Counted from the stretch's first letter, positions 38,490 through 47,799 are shown. The stretch: 64,000 nucleotides of DNA from Bacillota bacterium (GCA_009711705.1 VENG01000024.1:62001-126000), one strand, 5' to 3'. Made by a program: numbers and translations. Notes: generated by a model from the sequence alone, not told the origin.

Positions 38490-38655
38490 GTGAACCATAC
38501 CACCGGGACAAGCCCGGAGGCTTCAATTTCTCATGTCATCGGAATGCAGCCTGCAAAAGAGTAGGTCTTATGCTTTCCTCGTGAGCTACAACTGGCACAA
38601 AGCACCAGGAGGCCCGGTCCATAGGCAACTACTACTCATCGTAGATACGTTTAAG
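38490..38655 (-). ncRNA. Candidate omega-RNA and right end of the tnpB element
   Basis: Directly after the tnpB stop the minus strand holds a structured stretch ending with GAAGCCTCCGGGCTTGTCCC and GGTGGTATGGTTCAC, the arrangement expected for a TnpB guide scaffold overlapping the element's right end. The guide would come from sequence left of about 38497. No alignment was possible, so boundaries are approximate. Confidence 0.4.
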
Positions 38656-40052
38656 CAACTTTCTTAGGGGCAACAACCCTTGGCCGCAGATAATCCACCT
38701 TTTGTGGCAGCTTACGACCCCTGGTAAAACCCCCGTTAACGGACTTGTCCAGAATTCCGCTGGCACCAATCACGTCCCGGTGAGCACCCTTATACCCGCA
38801 AGAACTACTACACCGGTAAATGCGCCCCGATTGCTTGGTATATTTACCGCATACCGGGCAGGTGCCGGAAGTTCCGCGTTCATCTACAGCTACCAGCTTA
38901 ATGCCGTGGCGTTTAAGTTTATATTCCAGTAGAGAGCGCAGCTTGCCAAAGGCCCACTGGCTTATGCGCTGGTTATGCTTTCTACCGCACTCTTTCTCAC
39001 GCACGCCCACCGGGTTGCCGATGAAGACTGTCTTGATATTGCGGGCCAGGCACCAGCGTACGGTGTTGGCAGATATGGTGTGCAGAAGATGCTCCTTGCG
39101 GCGGTTAAACCAGTTAAGAAACCGGTACTTTCTGTCCAGAAGCCGCCTGCGTTTCCTGGAACCTCTCCTGGTTTTGCTGATAGCCCGCTGAAAACTCCGC
39201 AGTTTCTTGTTCTTTAACCGGTGGAGTGAGCGCAGTAACCGGCCGCTAATTACCAGGGCTTCATTCCCATCTGTGATGGTCACGGCATGTACTTCGCCCG
39301 GGTCAATGGCAGCACTAACGTTGCCCTGTACTTTTAACAGAGCCGGCTTTTCTACCGTTACGTGCAGCCAGTATTGATTCCGGTGCCAGACCAGCTGTGC
39401 CTGATGGATTTTTGCGCTAGAAAGTCTTTCAGGCAGGGTTATGATTAGTGTTTTCCTGCCCCGGCCGCTGGAGAGCTTAATAATCCTACCGGTGTGTTTA
39501 ATGCCGAGCTTTTTCCAGGTTACCGTGAAAAATTTCTTCTTCCGGTAGGGATATCTCCAGTCTGTATATCCTTGCTCACGGAGCTTTCTGGTACGCTCGC
39601 AGCACTCAAAATATGTTTCCACTACAACCTGCGCGGTTTGTGAGTGGACACCGTACTTACCTTTAAGCATGGTCTTAATAGCACCTTCTTGCAGCCAGTA
39701 TCGATATCTGCGATATACTGTGCGATGGATATTGCAGACAGCGTTCCAGACTTTTGCTGCTTCCATTTGTAGACTGCGGGCTAGTAAAACCTGGTCTTGG
39801 GTAAGGCGCAGGGGAAACTTTTCCACGAGTACATCTGCGGGTTGCTCTTTAGATTGTTTATGTTTCTTGATAGCGCTATTCTTGCAACGGCTCACTTAAG
39901 TTTCACCTCGCTTTCGAAACAGGATAATAGTACAAACAGATGTTTTGGGTGTGAGTTAATTATACCACTAAAACATATGTTTGTGAACATTTATCGCCCT
40001 GCGGGCGATGCCTCATTCATCCCACGGGACAAGCCCGTAGGTTTTCTGAGGC
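38497..40052 (-). mobile_element. Solitary tnpB element (IS200/IS605 superfamily, IS1341-like)
   Basis: One tnpB without tnpA. Upstream of the gene lie a nested hairpin with GCCTCA/TGAGGC outside and ACGGG/CCCGT inside (40010-40052) and ATCGCCC/GGGCGAT (39993-40009), typical of a subterminal left-end hairpin. The right end is at about 38497. Mobility would need a TnpA in trans. Confidence 0.55.
38651..39895 (-). CDS. tnpB: TnpB-family RNA-guided nuclease (OrfB of IS605)
   Basis: 414 residues. Order: N-terminal wedge/REC-like region, RuvC-I Asp198 (AAIDPGEV), bridge-helix-like basic region, RuvC-II strand, zinc ribbon CPVCGKY...YRCSSSCGY, and RuvC-III Asp in HRDVIGA. At the usual RuvC-II glutamate position the strand reads VFIGNPVGV, where a Gly stands instead of Glu, so nuclease activity is uncertain. 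TnpB proteins cut DNA at sites set by the omega-RNA and help the element persist. No clear ribosome site is seen before the ATG. Confidence 0.88.
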   Translation of the reverse strand: MSRCKNSAIKKHKQSKEQPADVLVEKFPLRLTQDQVLLARSLQMEAAKVWNAVCNIHRTVYRRYRYWLQEGAIKTMLKGKYGVHSQTAQVVVETYFECCERTRKLREQGYTDWRYPYRKKKFFTVTWKKLGIKHTGRIIKLSSGRGRKTLIITLPERLSSAKIHQAQLVWHRNQYWLHVTVEKPALLKVQGNVSAAIDPGEVHAVTITDGNEALVISGRLLRSLHRLKNKKLRSFQRAISKTRRGSRKRRRLLDRKYRFLNWFNRRKEHLLHTISANTVRWCLARNIKTVFIGNPVGVREKECGRKHNQRISQWAFGKLRSLLEYKLKRHGIKLVAVDERGTSGTCPVCGKYTKQSGRIYRCSSSCGYKGAHRDVIGASGILDKSVNGGFTRGRKLPQKVDYLRPRVVAPKKVA

Positions 40053-40064
40053 AAATTCTATAAA

Positions 40065-40097
40065 TACAGGGACAAGATACCTCAACTTGTCCCTGTA
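40065..40097 (-). terminator. Terminator flush with the DUF3231 gene
   Basis: Perfect 12-bp stem TACAGGGACAAG/CTTGTCCCTGTA, 9-nt loop, then TTTAT on the minus strand, starting one base after the stop codon. Confidence 0.8.
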
Positions 40098-40994
40098 TTA
40101 CTGCAACCTGTATTGTGGAGTTGGGTATAGCCAGCCTTTTAGTTTCCCAAATTTGATTAATTTGTCCAAGAAATCGACCTCACTAAATAACAACTCTTTG
40201 AAAATCTTTCTTATTCTGTCGTTTGTAGAACATTGCTTATAAGCTTGACCATGCAAAGAAGCTGCTCCTTGAATTCCTGTTAAGATAGTTCTATACATAT
40301 GGTCATCATCCAGTAATGAAGTATCCGGGGGAGCCACATAGACATTTGTCGGGCGTTTTGGTACAGGTATGCCAAAATGACTCAATTCCTTTTCTAACAT
40401 TGCAATCTGCTTTTTTAAGGTCATCTGCATCCCCGTCTGGACAATTTTTTTAAATTCTGCATCATGAGCAAATGTATAAAACATATCTGTTTGATGTAAG
40501 TTATCATATCTATACGTGAGATGGTCCCACAAGTGATATGCTTCCCCCGCATCCAGCTTCTCTTTAACATCTACAGGAACGTTTTTATATAAGGGTGGGA
40601 CTGATAACCAGCCTTTTACTTTAAGATATTTAACATAGGAATCCATAAAATCGAGCATGTTTTTCAATTGCTTTAAGTATATATTGCGCACGTAATCATT
40701 GGTAGTAGATGTTCTGATAGCCCTTAACAGCATTTCTATCATTTCTTGTAAAATTAAATAGTAGTCCTGAGCTATAGTTTCATCCCTTATCACTTCGGCA
40801 TTAGTTGCAGTTTTAATTACGCTTCGATGTTTATCCGGTCCTTTAATACCGAATTTTTCAAGTTCATTTTCCAATTCCAGCATGGAATTTTTTAACTTGC
40901 CCTCCGCATTTTCAAAGAAATGATGCAAGTCTGGGTCGTGAATATAGTTTTTCCATAGCAACAATCTGTCAGCCTGCAGATACTTAGAATTCAA
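40098..40994 (-). CDS. DUF3231-family protein (spore-coat-like helical bundle)
   Basis: 298 residues, two tandem copies of an about 140-residue helical domain; each ends in a matching phrase (LKVKGWLSVPPLYK, GKLKGWLYPTPQYR) and contains GIKGPD/GIPVPKRP. DUF3231 proteins occur mainly in endospore formers and resemble CotF-type coat proteins. A fragment of a paralog lies at 43820. The real start may be a few codons downstream; no strong ribosome site is seen. Confidence 0.85.
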   Translation of the reverse strand: MNSKYLQADRLLLWKNYIHDPDLHHFFENAEGKLKNSMLELENELEKFGIKGPDKHRSVIKTATNAEVIRDETIAQDYYLILQEMIEMLLRAIRTSTTNDYVRNIYLKQLKNMLDFMDSYVKYLKVKGWLSVPPLYKNVPVDVKEKLDAGEAYHLWDHLTYRYDNLHQTDMFYTFAHDAEFKKIVQTGMQMTLKKQIAMLEKELSHFGIPVPKRPTNVYVAPPDTSLLDDDHMYRTILTGIQGAASLHGQAYKQCSTNDRIRKIFKELLFSEVDFLDKLIKFGKLKGWLYPTPQYRLQ

Positions 40995-41261
40995 AATGTC
41001 CCACAGGTTATAAGCCTCCGAAGTATCTATTAACAGATTTTGCTGTTTTTTCTGGTTTTAAAGGATCCTGAGCATTTAAGTCACCCCCGCACATTTTTTT
41101 TAATATGTCCGTAATCATGGTTAATTAAAAATAGAAAGGACCGGGGGAAAAGTTTCTCGCATGACATGTTTTCGAATAAACTATACAGTAGGAACACCTA
41201 TTTTTACACAGTAAGTGAGCTCTTATTGAGTCTATAACTACTACTAAGAGGGATTTCAAAA

Positions 41262-41471
41262 GTGAGAAATAATATCCAAAAAATAAGATTAAACATAAAC
41301 ATGACTCAGACCAGCTTAGCAAAACAGATTGGCATCACCCGTCCTCAATTAAGCCAAATAGAACATGGAGTTTATAATCCTTCATTGCGAGTAGCTTTGA
41401 AAATTTCCGAGATTCTAAAAACTTCGGTAAATGACCTTTTCAAGCTGGAAAAAACAGATTGGGATAAATAA
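41262..41471 (+). CDS. Small XRE-family DNA-binding protein
   Basis: 69 residues forming almost only a helix-turn-helix: TQTSLAKQIGITRPQLSQIEHGVYNPSLRVALKISEIL. GTG start with AAGAGGG upstream. Short regulators of this kind bind DNA as dimers; the target is unknown. It precedes a histidine kinase gene by about 150 bp. Confidence 0.85.
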   Translation: MRNNIQKIRLNINMTQTSLAKQIGITRPQLSQIEHGVYNPSLRVALKISEILKTSVNDLFKLEKTDWDK

Positions 41472-41623
41472 ATCTCCAAAAGCTAAGCATTTTATTCTTT
41501 CGATATTTTATTTTTAAAATTTCGCAGGAACTTCTAACTAATACCACGTAGTTATTGCATAACACTTTGTGCAAAAAGGAGCATCGCTTAATTAGAAGAT
41601 ACTCAATTCAGGGGGAATGGATT

Positions 41624-42952
41624 ATGACCGAAGAATATTCCAAAACAATTATCAATCAAATGTTTGACGAGTGGGAAAGTTTTATAGTTGCTGCAAATAA
41701 AAATCCTACCTTTAGGCCTGCAATTATGGAAGAATGGCAAAGATGCAAAGAATTAGGAGTCAGCCCGCATCATATTAATTACGTTTTTTTAACTGAAGAG
41801 GAGCTTAAACAAAAGCAAAAGGATAACTCTAAATTAATTGAAGTCGCAAAACCATACATGGAACACCTTTCCCTGATGCTAAAAGGCAAACCTCATATGA
41901 TCGTTTTAGCAGATAAGGACGGGTGGATTATATGGGTAGAAGGAACACCTTATGAAATAGGTGGAGGTAAAATCGGTTTAGATATAGGGGCAAATTGGTC
42001 CGAGCAGTATATTGGCAATAACGGCATCGGTACAGCACTTTCCCAAAAGAAACCTGTTCTTATCTATGGTGTTGAGCACTATTGTGAACCCTGTAAAGCC
42101 TGTGCATGTCTAGGAATACCGATCAAAATTCAAAATGATAAGATAGTGGGAGCACTGGTTATTTCTGTGCCGGTAGAGTATGCTCACCCGGGATGCCTTA
42201 ATATTGCCCAGGCCTGTGTTAATTCCATTGAAAGCCACCTTAACTTTATACGCCCGAACGCTAAAAATGACCAAGTGGATAAGTTATTGGCAACAGCAAG
42301 TCTTTTATCGACAACTGTACACGATATCAAAAACCCTTTAACCACCATACGAGGCTTGGGCCAACTGGGCAGTATGGTCTCTGAATCCGATAAAGAAAGA
42401 AAATATTTTCAAAAAATAGTGGACAATGTAGACTCCCTGACAGATATGCTTAATGGATTACTTGGCATATTTAAAGAGGAAAGTTTCACCCCATGTTCGC
42501 TGGTGATTGTTAGCCAAGAAATCATTGAAGAATTAAGACCGGTCTGCAATGTACAAAACATAAACTTAGAGTTTTCCGCCGATGACAACGTACAGATTCA
42601 ATTACAGGTGGCATTATTTAAACGTGCCATTTATAACCTTTTAAAGAACTCCATAAAAGCCATGCCGGATGGCGGAAAAATATCGTTAAATATTTTTAAA
42701 GAAAAAGGCAAAGTCCTTATTTCTATAGAAGATAACGGCCCGGGAGTGCCACCGGAGATTCAAGATAAAATTTTTGAGCCATTTGTTCACGGGCGTCAAA
42801 GCGGTACAGGTCTTGGACTGTACATGGTGAATTATGCGATCACCACGGTACACAAAGGACGTATTTGGTTTAACACTAAACCCGGCAAGGGAACAACTTT
42901 TTATATTGAAATTCCTTTCGTACAAGAATTAGATCCTACCGTTGATAAATAA
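41624..42952 (+). CDS. Soluble histidine kinase with AcoR-type GAF domain and Cys cluster
   Basis: 442 residues, no membrane helix. Residues 1-200 match the N-terminal sensor of AcoR/DhaR-type sigma-54 activators (WQRCKELGVSP, GANWSEQYIGNNGIGTAL, GVEHYCEPC), here fused to HisKA (His233, VHDIKNPLTT) and HATPase (NGPGVPPEI, GTGLGLYMVNY). A cluster Cys154-x2-Cys157-x2-Cys160-x-Cys162 lies in the GAF domain and could bind a metal or Fe-S centre. The ATG at 41624 follows AGGGGGAATGG. No response regulator is adjacent. Confidence 0.9.
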   Translation: MTEEYSKTIINQMFDEWESFIVAANKNPTFRPAIMEEWQRCKELGVSPHHINYVFLTEEELKQKQKDNSKLIEVAKPYMEHLSLMLKGKPHMIVLADKDGWIIWVEGTPYEIGGGKIGLDIGANWSEQYIGNNGIGTALSQKKPVLIYGVEHYCEPCKACACLGIPIKIQNDKIVGALVISVPVEYAHPGCLNIAQACVNSIESHLNFIRPNAKNDQVDKLLATASLLSTTVHDIKNPLTTIRGLGQLGSMVSESDKERKYFQKIVDNVDSLTDMLNGLLGIFKEESFTPCSLVIVSQEIIEELRPVCNVQNINLEFSADDNVQIQLQVALFKRAIYNLLKNSIKAMPDGGKISLNIFKEKGKVLISIEDNGPGVPPEIQDKIFEPFVHGRQSGTGLGLYMVNYAITTVHKGRIWFNTKPGKGTTFYIEIPFVQELDPTVDK

Positions 42953-43208
42953 AAACAGAAAGCCCAGTACATAATAAAAGCCACACTGCGAATTACCTTA
43001 TTCCCCTCGGTCAGTTAAACGGCGGAGGGAATTTTTTTACCCCCCCTACTGGCAAGTGGGGACGGTTCCTGACTTGCTCCTTTCCATTGTATATATTAAC
43101 ATCACACCACTTTCTGTGCATAATTTCTTTTCTCCCGGCAGGGAAAGAGCAAATTTGCCAGAAATAGCTAAAATAGTGATAGAAATAATAAACAAAAAAG
43201 GACCTAAT

Positions 43209-43811
43209 ATGCTAACTTACTTGAATAACTCCACTACAGTGGTTATAGTACTCCATGAAATCTATGGAATCAATGAGCATATAATTGATACCTGTGAAAG
43301 ATTATCTCAGGCCGGAGTTGATGTTCTTTGCCCTGACATGCTTGGCAACAGAAAGTCTTTCAGTTACGAACAAGAGGATAAGGCATACAGCTTTTTTATG
43401 AACCAGATTGGTTTTGAAATGGCCTTTAGTCAAATTAGGAATCTAATAAACGACTTAAAAGGCAGGTACAAGACTGTTTGTACCGTGGGCTATAGTGCGG
43501 GGGCAACGGTTGCCTGGCTATGCAGCGGAGAAAAAGGTTTATGCGATGCTGCAATAGGCTTCTACGGGTCTCGAATAAGAGATCATCTTGAAGTAGAACC
43601 TAAATGCCCTGTACTGCTTTTCTTTCCCTCGCAAGAAAAATCATTCAATGTTCATCATTTAACATCAATATTGACAAAGAAGGAGAACGTTCAGGTTAAG
43701 ACATACACCGGAAAACACGGGTTTGCCGACCCATACTCAAAAAATTACTGCCCAAAATCTACTGACCATGCCGACCAAGATATGACTACTCTTTTAAACC
43801 GAATTAGTTAA
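43209..43811 (+). CDS. Dienelactone-hydrolase-family alpha/beta hydrolase
   Basis: 200 residues. Oxyanion region LHEIYGINEHI, nucleophile motif GYSAGATVAW (Ser where classical dienelactone hydrolase has Cys), acid and His in the C-terminal half (KHGFADPYS). The ATG at 43209 behind AAAAAAGGACC fits the family N-terminus; an upstream in-frame extension does not resemble it. Substrate unknown. Confidence 0.82.
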   Translation: MLTYLNNSTTVVIVLHEIYGINEHIIDTCERLSQAGVDVLCPDMLGNRKSFSYEQEDKAYSFFMNQIGFEMAFSQIRNLINDLKGRYKTVCTVGYSAGATVAWLCSGEKGLCDAAIGFYGSRIRDHLEVEPKCPVLLFFPSQEKSFNVHHLTSILTKKENVQVKTYTGKHGFADPYSKNYCPKSTDHADQDMTTLLNRIS

Positions 43812-43819
43812 AATTAAAA

Positions 43820-43978
43820 ATGATTTTGCAGGCTTATCACTTATGGGATCACCTTACCAGCAGGTATGACAACGTGGAAATCAGACAGATTTACCAGAAT
43901 TATTCCCACAATAAGGATTTTTTAAAAAGCATAAAGACCAGTGAACTCGTTCACCTAAAGCTGAACATCGGGGCTTAA
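43820..43978 (+). pseudogene. DUF3231 gene fragment truncated at a repeat relic
   Basis: A 52-residue frame beginning MILQAYHLWDHLTSRYDNV is similar to residues of the intact DUF3231 protein (EAYHLWDHLTYRYDNLHQ). From TSELVHLKL on, the frame is made of the IS605-like relic. Both ends of the original gene are missing. Confidence 0.65.
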
Positions 43979-44080
43979 GAGGAAAGGGGACACACCTCCT
44001 GCGGAGGTGTGTCCCCAACTGGTGGGATTCCACCCCACCTGAAAACAGTGCAAACTCCCACTTATAGAAGTGGGAGTCTT
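43942..44080 (+). repeat. Hairpin-rich IS200/IS605-like end relic
   Basis: Starts GAACTCGTTCACCTAAAGC, then holds a perfect 14-bp stem with 3-nt loop (43986-43999/44003-44016), GGTGG-GATT-CCACC (44021-44034) and a 10-bp stem ACTCCCACTT/AAGTGGGAGT (44054-44077). The first block matches 28049-28116, the last matches 63559-63595. Confidence 0.6.
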
Positions 44081-44193
44081 AGAAATCAGACAAAAAACAA
44101 AATACTCCGAACGAATACCCGAAGTCAAAAAAGAATTTATCATTTCCCCAGAAGACCCCCGCCTCTAGCGAAGGCGGGAGTAGTTCAATTTAC

Positions 44194-45036
44194 TTATGCC
44201 TCAATAATTGTACTGACATAATTGTTGACCCCTGGAAGTACCTGTTCTCTAATTTCCCAAAACCTACGTGCAACATGAGGACCTTGCCAATCAGACGGGA
44301 GTAGTTCCACCGGCAGTTGCGGATCATCCTGAATGATTTCAAATAGCTCCGAGCCCAAAAGGTAGAGGAAGGTAAGAACCCTGCCGGGATTGGATTCCGC
44401 ATTTAATTTACCTGCCCATTCATGTATCAGTTGTTCATATTCTTTGTACCTATTTGCCAACTTCCAAACCGGCCAAACCTCAGAGACAATGGTTTCCGGT
44501 TTTTTGTTTTGCAGACCTCCCTGAAAAAGGAACATCTCTTTTTTCAGACCGAATTTTTCCGCTAACTTTTGCACTTCACCGGAGAAATCATATGGTGACA
44601 CCCATTGACCTTTACTCAAACTGCCGTAGCCAATCTGCTCCAACGCCTCTGTAAATTGATCAATGTCACCTACAGATTTTTTTAGATTTATTGAATTAAA
44701 CAATACTATATTCCAATTCCCGTCCCACTCTTTATGTTGCAACTTAATTCTTGACTGAAAACGGGCCAGGATTCGCTGCCAATAATCAAAACTCTGTATA
44801 GCCTGGTCTGTTAAACGATAATAAACATCTGATCCCTGCTTTTCGTTAACAAACAGGTCTTTCTGTACGCCCCTGGAAAGTCCCATCCTGATCGATGTCT
44901 CGCTTTTTTCAAAAGGCTCAAGCAGCTTAAATATTTTTTTGAGCGGCACGGAAGTTACCCCTCTCTCCACCAAAAACACGTTAAAGATAAAAAGAATAAT
45001 GCTGGTAACACTGTCCTTTTTGACCCTTAAGTACAT
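44194..45036 (-). CDS. PaaX-family transcriptional regulator
   Basis: 280 residues. N-terminal winged helix (SIRMGLSRGVQKDLF), central PaaX domain (WDGNWNIVLFNS, LEQIGYGSLSKGQWVSPYD), C-terminal domain ending WQGPHVARRFWEIRE. PaaX proteins repress phenylacetate and related catabolic genes in response to the CoA thioester. No such catabolic genes are next to it. Start ATG at 45036 after a weak GGAAAGAGG. Confidence 0.88.
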   Translation of the reverse strand: MYLRVKKDSVTSIILFIFNVFLVERGVTSVPLKKIFKLLEPFEKSETSIRMGLSRGVQKDLFVNEKQGSDVYYRLTDQAIQSFDYWQRILARFQSRIKLQHKEWDGNWNIVLFNSINLKKSVGDIDQFTEALEQIGYGSLSKGQWVSPYDFSGEVQKLAEKFGLKKEMFLFQGGLQNKKPETIVSEVWPVWKLANRYKEYEQLIHEWAGKLNAESNPGRVLTFLYLLGSELFEIIQDDPQLPVELLPSDWQGPHVARRFWEIREQVLPGVNNYVSTIIEA

Positions 45037-45073
45037 TTACTTAACCTCTTTCCTTTGTCGTTAAGATTATCTG

Positions 45074-46039
45074 TTAAAAAGTAACCGAATTGCCCACAGT
45101 GAGTGGCTCATAATCTTTTCCAAACCGGTCAGCAAATATTTCTAAAGTAGGTTGATCAGCATCATGGGGTGATATATAAGCTTTCTTAACGCCCAATTTC
45201 TTAAGTTCGTTCACTATATTAACCACTTCTTCCCTGCTTGGAGTCCCACAGTACAGTTTACTGCTACCAAAGATATTTCCCCAAAATCCTGCCTTAGGCT
45301 GAGTATAATACAGGTGCAGCCCACCAACCACAGCATAAACGGGAATACCGGTAATTTTTTGAGCAGCCTTAACCATTCTGATTATACCGGGATGCCCACA
45401 ACCCGAGATAAGTACCAGTCCCTTTTCTTTAACGTTAACCAACAGTGACTGTTCGTTAAGCCTACCAGGGATAAACATCTGCTCAGCCAAAGGTCCGGTA
45501 CTAGCGACGCCTGTACCGATAGACAATGGCTTTTCGACGGTCTTAGCCACTGCCGTATCACAGGTCATTGGTACGGGAGTAAAAATACTTTTCCCATGAA
45601 GATCAACAAAACCTTTGGTCAATTCTACCCTGTTATCTTTAAAGCACAATCCCCCAACATGGTCAGCATGATTGTGGCTAATAGCCAGGGCGTTAATATC
45701 GTCCAAACTAATATCCAACTGTTTTAAATTATATAACAAAGGTGAAACTTCTTCTTGTTTTACGTTATAACCAACATCAAATAGAATATTATCACTTTCT
45801 GTTGCAACAAGAAAGGATGTTCCGGGTTCTGTTTTTAAATTTTCTCCTTTAGCCAGCAGATCAACTATTGGGTAGACTGTCAGACGATCAACCGTTTCAA
45901 GGTCAATCTTATGTTGTGTCATCTCGCGGTTGCTCACCTCAATGCTCTGCTTTCCCAGATAAAACCGCCCTATCAAAGCAATGTTTACAACAACAAAGAC
46001 CAGACCGACAATAACTAAAGCCTTAACCAGGATATTCAT
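45074..46039 (-). CDS. Membrane-anchored metallo-beta-lactamase-fold hydrolase
   Basis: 321 residues. One N-terminal helix (about 5-25) anchors an MBL domain with ISHNHADHVGG and later metal residues in LISGCGHPGI and VVGGLHLYY. It resembles the 7,8-dihydropterin-6-methyl-4-phosphate-synthase-like MBL group. The ATG at 46039 follows GGAGGGAAAG. Transcribed toward the paaX-like gene with a 37-bp gap, perhaps together. Substrate unknown. Confidence 0.85.
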   Translation of the reverse strand: MNILVKALVIVGLVFVVVNIALIGRFYLGKQSIEVSNREMTQHKIDLETVDRLTVYPIVDLLAKGENLKTEPGTSFLVATESDNILFDVGYNVKQEEVSPLLYNLKQLDISLDDINALAISHNHADHVGGLCFKDNRVELTKGFVDLHGKSIFTPVPMTCDTAVAKTVEKPLSIGTGVASTGPLAEQMFIPGRLNEQSLLVNVKEKGLVLISGCGHPGIIRMVKAAQKITGIPVYAVVGGLHLYYTQPKAGFWGNIFGSSKLYCGTPSREEVVNIVNELKKLGVKKAYISPHDADQPTLEIFADRFGKDYEPLTVGNSVTF

Positions 46040-46331
46040 ATTCTTTCCCTCCAACTAAAAAAAACGCGGCCGCTAACAATTAATATTGTAAGTTATAACA
46101 CTTAATGTGTCAATACATTTTTATGTTATACAAGGAGTCAAATATTCTCGGTCCGGTTACTGCAGAATGTAGCATGTGAGCCACATTAGCTACCCCTCAC
46201 ATTGGCTATCACCACCATATAAAGCAAAAAAATTCGAGCTTTATACCCGAATTTTAAATAACTATTTTGATTTCCCACCCGCAATGCAATTTTCCAGGGT
46301 CATCTCAGTTTTAGCCATTCACCTGAATCGA

Positions 46332-46529
46332 TTATTCAAAAGCATCATCTATTAAACCGTTTATCTTTTTGTTACTTTTTTTAGTGGCCTGTTTGTCTAT
46401 TTCTATGGTCACTTTTAAAACGTCACCCTCTTTAGCTTCCTCGGGTAATAAGGTTTTGGGAATATTAAAGGTTGATTTATTGTATTCCACTATAGCCCAT
46501 TCCCCTTCAAAACGGTCAATCACAAGCAT
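46332..46529 (-). CDS. DUF3006-family small protein
   Basis: 65 residues beginning MLVIDRFEGEWAIVEYN, typical of DUF3006, a small beta-rich domain often encoded beside ComEC-like hydrolases. It follows the ComEC-like gene by 4 bp with GAGGTGATTGA upstream, so they are one operon. Confidence 0.85.
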   Translation of the reverse strand: MLVIDRFEGEWAIVEYNKSTFNIPKTLLPEEAKEGDVLKVTIEIDKQATKKSNKKINGLIDDAFE

Positions 46530-46533
46530 TCAA

Positions 46534-47799
46534 TCACCTCGGAAATCTGGACACTAATTTTCCATCAGAGTCATAAAGTGCACCCGGGTCACCATTATTG
46601 TTCCAAATGTTTTTGTTTGTCCATACCAGGGAATTGGAGCCGACCTGCGCATCGGGGCCGCTCTTTACTTTCAAGGCCTCTCCAGTGGCTATAGCTGTCT
46701 CTGCCGGGAAATTAAATACCTGGTCACCTTTCTGGCTGACTAGCTTCCAGCCGGAAAGGTCTACCGGGTCGCCGCCGGTATTTTTTATAGTAACTATTTC
46801 TCTGCCCAGGTCTATACCTATTATCTCCACACTGCCTGATGAGGAAACATTGGTTGGCGCTTTTGCCGCGTGCGGAGAGGAACCCGGGGCACGTTCTTTC
46901 ACCGGTGAGCCTTTTTTATTAAATGTTATACTCTTTCCATCGCTGGTGGCCACGATAGTCCCCTGCCGGTCGGTGCGAAAAACTTGAACCCCTGCTGCAA
47001 CAAGTTTGGCCATGGTTTCAGCATGAGGATGCCCATAATCATTGTCTTTGCCAACAGAAATAACGGCATAGTCAGGGGACACTATTGCTAAAAATGCTGC
47101 TGTGGTGGAGCTGTCACTGCCGTGATGTCCCACTTTAAGTACATCTGCCTTTGGGTTTTGCCAGGAGGCCAACAGCATTTCTTGTTCTGATTCAGCCTCG
47201 GCATCACCTGTGAATAAAAAGCTGGTGCTGACATAGGTGAGTTTTAGTACTGCGCTGTAGTTGTTAAGACCATCGTAGCTGGATTTGCCGGGCGCAAGAA
47301 AAACAGCATCAACACCGAAAACAGTGTCCAGTTTAGTACCGGTTTTAGCCCCGGTAACTTTTAGGTCCTTGTTTTTGATTGCCAGAAGGATATCCTCGTA
47401 GGTTTTAGTGTTATGAGACACCCGCGGCAGGTAGACCTTGCCGGTATCAAAAGTTTGTATAACCACATCGAGTCCACCTATGTGGTCTTCATGGGGATGG
47501 GTTCCGATAACGTGATCCAGCTGCTTAACTCCCTGCTGGCGAAGGTAGTTTACCACCAGGTCTGCATCTGCATTATTACCGGCATCGATCAATATGTTTT
47601 GACCGCCCGGCAGTTGGGCCAGGATTGAGTCGGCCTGCCCCACGTTTATATAATGGACTTTAAGCGTGTCTTTACCGGCGGCAGGTTTTTGGTTTTCTTC
47701 TGTTGTCTGGTTGTCTGATGAACTGGAGCATCCCGCGATTAATACTGCAATGGTTAATGCCGCCAGAAACACAAATATACATTTTACTGGTAGTTTCAC
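46534..47799 (-). CDS. Lipoprotein ComEC/Rec2-like MBL hydrolase with lamin-tail domain
   Basis: 421 residues. Signal peptide with lipobox LIAGC (Cys24), Ser/Thr-rich linker, an MBL domain (INVGQADSILAQLPGG, THPHEDHIGG, GHHGSDSS), then a lamin-tail (LTD) domain over the last about 110 residues (VEIIGIDLGREIVTIKNTGG, VDLSGWKLVS). Such secreted proteins may act as extracellular nucleases. DUF3006 follows 4 bp later. Confidence 0.9.
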   Translation of the reverse strand: MKLPVKCIFVFLAALTIAVLIAGCSSSSDNQTTEENQKPAAGKDTLKVHYINVGQADSILAQLPGGQNILIDAGNNADADLVVNYLRQQGVKQLDHVIGTHPHEDHIGGLDVVIQTFDTGKVYLPRVSHNTKTYEDILLAIKNKDLKVTGAKTGTKLDTVFGVDAVFLAPGKSSYDGLNNYSAVLKLTYVSTSFLFTGDAEAESEQEMLLASWQNPKADVLKVGHHGSDSSTTAAFLAIVSPDYAVISVGKDNDYGHPHAETMAKLVAAGVQVFRTDRQGTIVATSDGKSITFNKKGSPVKERAPGSSPHAAKAPTNVSSSGSVEIIGIDLGREIVTIKNTGGDPVDLSGWKLVSQKGDQVFNFPAETAIATGEALKVKSGPDAQVGSNSLVWTNKNIWNNNGDPGALYDSDGKLVSRFPR

